Made by a program: the position numbers and the translations under genes. A DNA stretch of 10,217 bases from Chloroflexota bacterium (lineage in GTDB: Bacteria > Chloroflexota > Dehalococcoidia > GIF9 > UBA5629): NCBI GenBank assembly GCA_026389675.1, contig JAPLHJ010000181.1:1-10217 (forward strand). Reading direction: 5' to 3'. Below are positions 6,833 to 10,217 of the stretch, one piece after another (the first letter of the stretch is position 1; each line of letters begins with the position of its first letter). Below the pieces are notes generated by a model. It saw only the letters and a program-made list of their open reading frames with translations, did not search any database and was not told where the DNA came from.

Positions 6833-6852
6833 GGTTTTTCCGGGGTGATATA

Positions 6853-7632
6853 TTGAAAATCTTAGTTACCAACGATGACGGCGTGAACGCCGACGGACTC
6901 TGGACGCTGGTAGGCAAGCTGAAGGAGGTTGGCGATGTGACCGTGGTCGCTCCCGACCGCGAGCAGAGTGGCGTGGGGACTTCTATAAGCTTTCATCATC
7001 CCATACGGCTGACGAAGATACATGAGAAGATACATGGCATCGACACCTATTCTGTTGAGGGCACGCCGGCCGACAGTGTCATCATGGCGGTCAAAGTGGT
7101 CATGCCGGACGGCATCGACCTGTTAGTATCCGGCATTAACCAGGGCCCCAACTGCGGCTATGACGTTTTCTTATCCGGTACGGTGGGAGCGGCGTTGCAG
7201 GGTTTCTTCTACTCTATCCCTTCGATTGCGGTATCGATGAATGCCTTTACCGGACCCAGGTTTGCTACCGGCGCAAAGGTAGCGCGTGAAGTGGTCAGGT
7301 ATATTATTAGTAAGGGCATAAAAGGCAAAATGCTTTTGAATTTAAACGTGCCCGACCTGCCGCTGGATGAGATAGCCGGGGTTGATGTAACCAAATTGGG
7401 TGAGAAGATATATTCGGCCGGAATTGAAACGGGTAACGATGGCAGGCATGATTACTACTGGATATTGCACAGGGGAACCGATATGGCGGATGTCAGCGGC
7501 ACCGACCTGTGGGCGCTCAAGCGTAACAGGGTGTCCATAACGCCGCTGCGCTTTAACCGCAGGGAATACAGCACGGAGTTTGTACATGAACTGGCGGCCA
7601 CCGTAGCAGGGCGCCTGGTGAAGAGTAAATAA
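6853..7632 (+). CDS. surE: 5'/3'-nucleotidase SurE
   Basis: SurE is a metal-dependent phosphatase that removes phosphate from nucleoside monophosphates and is linked to stationary-phase survival. Its active site is visible: Asn7-Asp8-Asp9-Gly10 near the N-terminus, Ser39 in REQSGVG, and Asn96 in SGINQGPNCG, with VEGTPADSV (68-76) between. The 259-residue length is normal. The start is taken as TTG 6853, because SurE proteins begin MKILVTNDDG and GGGGTGA (6842-6848) sits 4 nt upstream. The in-frame GTG at 6814 would add 13 residues foreign to the family. The gene ends 20 bp before the thiolase, suggesting cotranscription. No direct pathway link between the two is evident. Confidence 0.97.
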   Translation: MKILVTNDDGVNADGLWTLVGKLKEVGDVTVVAPDREQSGVGTSISFHHPIRLTKIHEKIHGIDTYSVEGTPADSVIMAVKVVMPDGIDLLVSGINQGPNCGYDVFLSGTVGAALQGFFYSIPSIAVSMNAFTGPRFATGAKVAREVVRYIISKGIKGKMLLNLNVPDLPLDEIAGVDVTKLGEKIYSAGIETGNDGRHDYYWILHRGTDMADVSGTDLWALKRNRVSITPLRFNRREYSTEFVHELAATVAGRLVKSK

Positions 7633-7652
7633 TCTTAAGCAAGGAGAATCAA

Positions 7653-8942
7653 ATGTCAGAAGTTGTAATCGTTAGCGGTGTGAGGACGGCCATCGGCGCC
7701 TTTGGTGGTGGACTTAAGGAGCAGACTGCTGCAAAGCTGGGCGCGATCGTGATAAAGGATGTCCTGAAAAGGGTTGGACTCAAGCCGAAATCCGGAGCGA
7801 AACTTATGGATCACGGACCCAAAGCGCTGGCGGGTGGCGGGCTAAGCGAGCTCGAGCAGAAGTATTATGACTGGCCCGACGGCCTCAAAGATATACAGGT
7901 GGACGAGGTTATCATGGGGAATGTACTGCAGGCGGCGCAGGGGCAGAACCCGGGCAGGCAGGCCATGATCTATGCCGGGTTGCCCAAGGAAACACCCGGT
8001 TTTACTGTAAATAAGATTTGCGGTTCCGGCCTGAAGGCAATCATCGCGGGCGCCCAGTCCATCATGCTGGAAGACGCGCAAGTCGTGGTCGCGGGCGGCA
8101 TGGAGAGCATGAGCAACGCGCCCTATGCTATGACGCGTGCCAGGTGGGGATACCGCATGGATCTGACCGGGAAGGGCGAGGTTCTGGACCTGATGGTCTA
8201 CGACGGACTGTGGGAGCTTTACTACGGATACCACATGGGCCTGACCGCGGAAAACATCGCGGCCAAATACGGTATTACCAGGGAGGAACAGGATAAGCTG
8301 GGACTGCTGAGCCACCAGCGGGCTATGGCGGCCATCAAGGATGGCACTTTCAAGCAGGAGATCGTGCCTGTAGTTACCCCGCAGAAAAAAGGCGACCCGG
8401 TCGTATTCGCAACTGACGAGAGGCCGATGGATACAAGTATGGAGAAAATGGGCAAGCTGGCGCCGGCTTTCAAAAAGGACGGGACGGTGACGGCCGGCAA
8501 TGCTTCGGGAATAAACGATGGAGCGGCAGCGGTGCTGCTGATGTCGGCCCAAAAGGCCAAGGAGCTGGGCCTGGAACCCATCGTAAAGATAAAATCATAT
8601 GCTTCAGGCGGCCTGGACCCTGCCTATATGGGACTGGGTGTCGTGCCCGCCGTGAAAAAGGCGCTGGAAAAGGCTAAACTGTCGGTGAAAGATATGGACG
8701 TTGTCGAATTGAATGAAGCATTCGCGTCGCAGGCGCTCGGCTGCGTGAGGGAGCTGGGCTTCGACCCGGATAAGACCAATGTCCACGGCAGCGGCATATC
8801 CCTCGGCCATCCCATCGGCGCCACGGGGGGACGCGTACTGGTGACCCTGGCCTATGAAATGAAGAGGCGCAACCTCAGGCACGGACTGGCCACCATGTGC
8901 ATCGGTGGCGGCATGGGCATAGCCATGGTAGTTGAAAGATAG
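7653..8942 (+). CDS. Acetyl-CoA C-acetyltransferase (thiolase family) with N-terminal insertion
   Basis: Thiolases condense or cleave 3-ketoacyl-CoA; the biosynthetic kind makes acetoacetyl-CoA from two acetyl-CoA. All catalytic parts are present: nucleophile Cys123 in NKICGSGLKA, GGMESMSNAPY (148-158), NEAF (354-357), His386 in SGISLGHPIGATGGR, and Cys416 in CIGGGMG. At 429 residues it is about 35 longer than usual. The excess is one segment at about residues 45-79, between the first helix pair and VDEVIMGNVLQ. It is rich in Gly, Lys and Leu and ends in an acidic/aromatic stretch (ELEQKYYDWPDG). Start ATG 7653 has AAGGAG 6 nt upstream. The gene sits between surE and a phosphatase-like gene 13 bp downstream. 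Degradative or biosynthetic direction cannot be decided here, because no other beta-oxidation gene is present. Confidence 0.95.
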   Translation: MSEVVIVSGVRTAIGAFGGGLKEQTAAKLGAIVIKDVLKRVGLKPKSGAKLMDHGPKALAGGGLSELEQKYYDWPDGLKDIQVDEVIMGNVLQAAQGQNPGRQAMIYAGLPKETPGFTVNKICGSGLKAIIAGAQSIMLEDAQVVVAGGMESMSNAPYAMTRARWGYRMDLTGKGEVLDLMVYDGLWELYYGYHMGLTAENIAAKYGITREEQDKLGLLSHQRAMAAIKDGTFKQEIVPVVTPQKKGDPVVFATDERPMDTSMEKMGKLAPAFKKDGTVTAGNASGINDGAAAVLLMSAQKAKELGLEPIVKIKSYASGGLDPAYMGLGVVPAVKKALEKAKLSVKDMDVVELNEAFASQALGCVRELGFDPDKTNVHGSGISLGHPIGATGGRVLVTLAYEMKRRNLRHGLATMCIGGGMGIAMVVER

Positions 8943-8955
8943 AAGTTGAAATAAA

Positions 8956-9564
8956 TTGGGTAAAATACTGATTGTCAATACCGGGCCGACCGGGCAGGAG
9001 CAGTACAGCTCCTACCCGGTTGATGACAGTGCCGGACTCGATGCGCCGCCGGCTGAATGGGCGCGGGCTGCCGCCGGAAGGCTGTCTGAATACGCGGTAA
9101 AGGCGGTTTATACCACTCCCGTACCCGGCGCTGAGGAGATGGCGGAGGTAATCGCCGCAGGTTTTGGCCTGAAAGCGGATGCGTTGCCCGGGTTAGATGT
9201 CCCTCAACCGCTGCGCTGGACAGGCATGGATCCCGCGGACGCCCTGGTTATGGATTGCTCGTTTGCCGAAGCTCCTGTGGAAGTGAAGATAAAATTGCCC
9301 TTCGCTGACAGTCTCGGCGAATTAAGGGAAAGAACGGCTGCCGCAATCGAGGCCGTGGCAGTCAAACATAAGAAGGAGGCGATTGTCATCGTGTCGCACC
9401 GGGCGCTGACCGTGGTTATGATTTTGCATCTGCTGCACATGGACAACCGGCATTACCGCCAGGTTGCCCAGGACTACGGCGCCGTCAATTTGTTCGAGGT
9501 CAGGTTCGGAATGCCGTCGGCCCTTTACATAAATGACACATGCCACCTGCATGGGTTAATATAG
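8956..9564 (+). CDS. Histidine-phosphatase-fold protein with degenerate active site
   Basis: The 202-residue protein has the layout of the histidine phosphatase (phosphoglycerate-mutase-like) family: an N-terminal strand KILIVNTG where the family has an RHG motif, a helix-strand segment RLSEYAVKAVYTTPVPGAEE matching the YSSPLxRAxET region, a LRERTAAAIEAV helix, and AIVIVSHRALTVVMILHLL (142-160) around the second catalytic histidine. The catalytic Arg-His of RHG is replaced by Asn8-Thr9, and the second arginine by Gly58; only His148 remains. It is therefore probably not an active phosphatase and may bind a phosphorylated ligand. Start is TTG 8956, since TGA occurs three codons upstream in frame and no other start fits; the ribosome site is weak. 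It follows the thiolase by 13 bp. Family assignment is moderately sure, function unknown. Confidence 0.72.
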   Translation: MGKILIVNTGPTGQEQYSSYPVDDSAGLDAPPAEWARAAAGRLSEYAVKAVYTTPVPGAEEMAEVIAAGFGLKADALPGLDVPQPLRWTGMDPADALVMDCSFAEAPVEVKIKLPFADSLGELRERTAAAIEAVAVKHKKEAIVIVSHRALTVVMILHLLHMDNRHYRQVAQDYGAVNLFEVRFGMPSALYINDTCHLHGLI

Positions 9565-9596
9565 TCATTGCGAGGAACGAAGTGACGAAGCAATCT
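9564..9596 (+). repeat. REP-like palindromic repeat, copy 2
   Basis: The element reads GTCATTGCGAGGAACG at its head and GACGAAGCAATCT at its tail, with ATTGC/GCAAT terminal arms. Its first base is the last base of the TAG stop of the preceding gene. Head and tail match the minus-strand element at 1676-1712, while the middle differs in sequence and is shorter, as expected for copies of one dispersed family. No transposase is nearby, so it is a non-autonomous or REP-type element. Confidence 0.82.
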
Positions 9597-9612
9597 GTCC
9601 GGAATCGGTACC

Positions 9613-9640
9613 GTAGGGGCGTACCTTCAGGTGCGCCCGC
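9613..9640 (+). repeat. Second palindromic element, strong hairpin
   Basis: GGGCGTACC (9617-9625) pairs with GGTGCGCCC (9630-9638) through nine positions, one a G-T wobble, around a TTCA loop. Flanks GTAG and CGCAATAACGG resemble another dispersed repeat type, beginning GTAGGGGCG, that I recall from many environmental bacterial genomes. No T-run follows, so it is not a classical intrinsic terminator, although it could stabilise the 3' end of the surE-operon transcript. It is unrelated in sequence to the element 17 bp upstream. Confidence 0.7.
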
Positions 9641-9688
9641 AATAACGGATATGGTTTAATATGGCTATCGGGATAATTGGATAATACT

Positions 9689-10217
9689 ATGAATAAAATA
9701 AAAGTTGGAATTATCAATGTCACCGGTTACGCCGGGGTTGAACTGGCGCCTATCCTCTGGCAGCACCCGAACGTGGAACTGGTCTCCGTAACCGGGCGCA
9801 GCGCTGCCGGCAAAAAGTTGGGCGAGGTTTTCCCCCACCTGGCCTGTACCGGTCTGACCATCACGGCTGACCTTGAAAGCAGGATAGATATCGTCTTTTC
9901 AGCCATGGCGCATAAGGCCAGTGCCGAGGGCATAGTGCCTTTGCTGAATAAAGGTATCCGGGTAGTGGATATGAGCGCCGACTTCCGGCTGAGAGAAGCT
10001 GCCTGGTATCCGCAATGGTACGACTTTGATCATCCCGCGCCCGAATTGCTCAAGAAAGCGGTATACGGGCTTCCGGAATTGCACCGTGACAGGATAAAGA
10101 AGACGGAACTCGTGGCCAACCCGGGCTGCTATCCCACCTCCGCCATACTCGGATTGGCGCCTCTGGTTAAATTAGGACTGGTGGAGCCTGACGTGATCGT
10201 TGACAGCAAGTCGGGTA
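9689..10217 (+). CDS. argC: N-acetyl-gamma-glutamyl-phosphate reductase, N-terminal part
   Basis: ArgC reduces N-acetylglutamyl phosphate to the semialdehyde with NADPH in arginine synthesis. The 176 codons present hold the nucleotide-binding NVTGYAG (10-16, usually GATGYxG), the SAMAHKAS segment (71-78), VVDMSADFR (92-100), VYGLPELHR (125-133) and the catalytic Cys147 in NPGCYPT. The gene runs off the window at about half its normal length of 340-350. ATG 9689 has only a weak GGAT upstream, but the next residues KIKVGI match the family start. The gap of 124 bp with two palindromic repeats separates it from the surE operon, so it probably starts its own transcription unit, likely of arg genes. 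No convincing promoter boxes were found. Confidence 0.96.
   Translation, partial: MNKIKVGIINVTGYAGVELAPILWQHPNVELVSVTGRSAAGKKLGEVFPHLACTGLTITADLESRIDIVFSAMAHKASAEGIVPLLNKGIRVVDMSADFRLREAAWYPQWYDFDHPAPELLKKAVYGLPELHRDRIKKTELVANPGCYPTSAILGLAPLVKLGLVEPDVIVDSKSG

Noticed and set aside
6814..6852. Upstream GTG start for SurE
   Set aside because: It adds 13 residues not found in SurE and lacks a ribosome site; TTG 6853 has one and begins exactly at KILVTNDDG.
7842..8552. Long minus-strand open frame (236 codons) opposite the thiolase
   Set aside because: It is the complement of well-conserved thiolase motifs and has no family features; a shadow frame.
9617..9638. Intrinsic terminator after the surE operon
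   Set aside because: The hairpin is strong but no T-run follows on either side, and flanks look like a dispersed repeat.

Overview
The window looks like part of an anaerobic, Wood-Ljungdahl-type bacterial chromosome. A Dehalococcoidia-like (Chloroflexota) or other subsurface anaerobe fits best. This rests on the folD-fhs pair, a soluble HdrA/HdrC/HdrB heterodisulfide-reductase module, an [NiFe]-hydrogenase maturation protease, and short palindromic repeats of a kind I associate with such genomes. The lineage is an inference from gene content, since no marker gene is present.

Minus strand (positions 6783 down to 1). An hdr operon reads hdrA (6666-4705), hdrC (4678, originally to 4124), hdrB (4127-3207) and a hydrogenase maturation protease (3210-2746). 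The last junctions overlap as ATGA, so the genes are probably translationally coupled. A good sigma70-type promoter lies at 6783-6755. A second promoter, with a palindrome over its -35 box, drives folD (2641-1754) and then fhs (1649 to beyond position 1). FolD and Fhs together interconvert formate, formyl-THF, methenyl-THF and methylene-THF. The Hdr proteins would supply electron bifurcation or disulfide/ferredoxin chemistry.

Two of these minus-strand genes are broken. fhs carries a perfect 16-bp tandem duplication exactly at its ATP-binding P-loop, which shifts the frame; removing one copy restores an open frame to the window edge. hdrC has an in-frame TAG after codon 110. The following 73 codons remain open, still look like an HdrC C-terminus, and end in a TGA that overlaps the hdrB start. 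These lesions are the most unusual signals here: real mutations, reversible switches, or sequence errors.

Plus strand (6803 to 10217). surE (TTG start), a thiolase with an extra segment of about 35 residues, and a histidine-phosphatase-fold protein lacking most catalytic residues form a tight operon. A 124-bp gap follows with two palindromic repeat elements, then the first 176 codons of argC. One repeat starts at the phosphatase stop codon and has a second, inverted copy between folD and fhs.

I saw no RNA gene, CRISPR array, insertion sequence or phage gene, and I do not see a clearly new multi-gene system.
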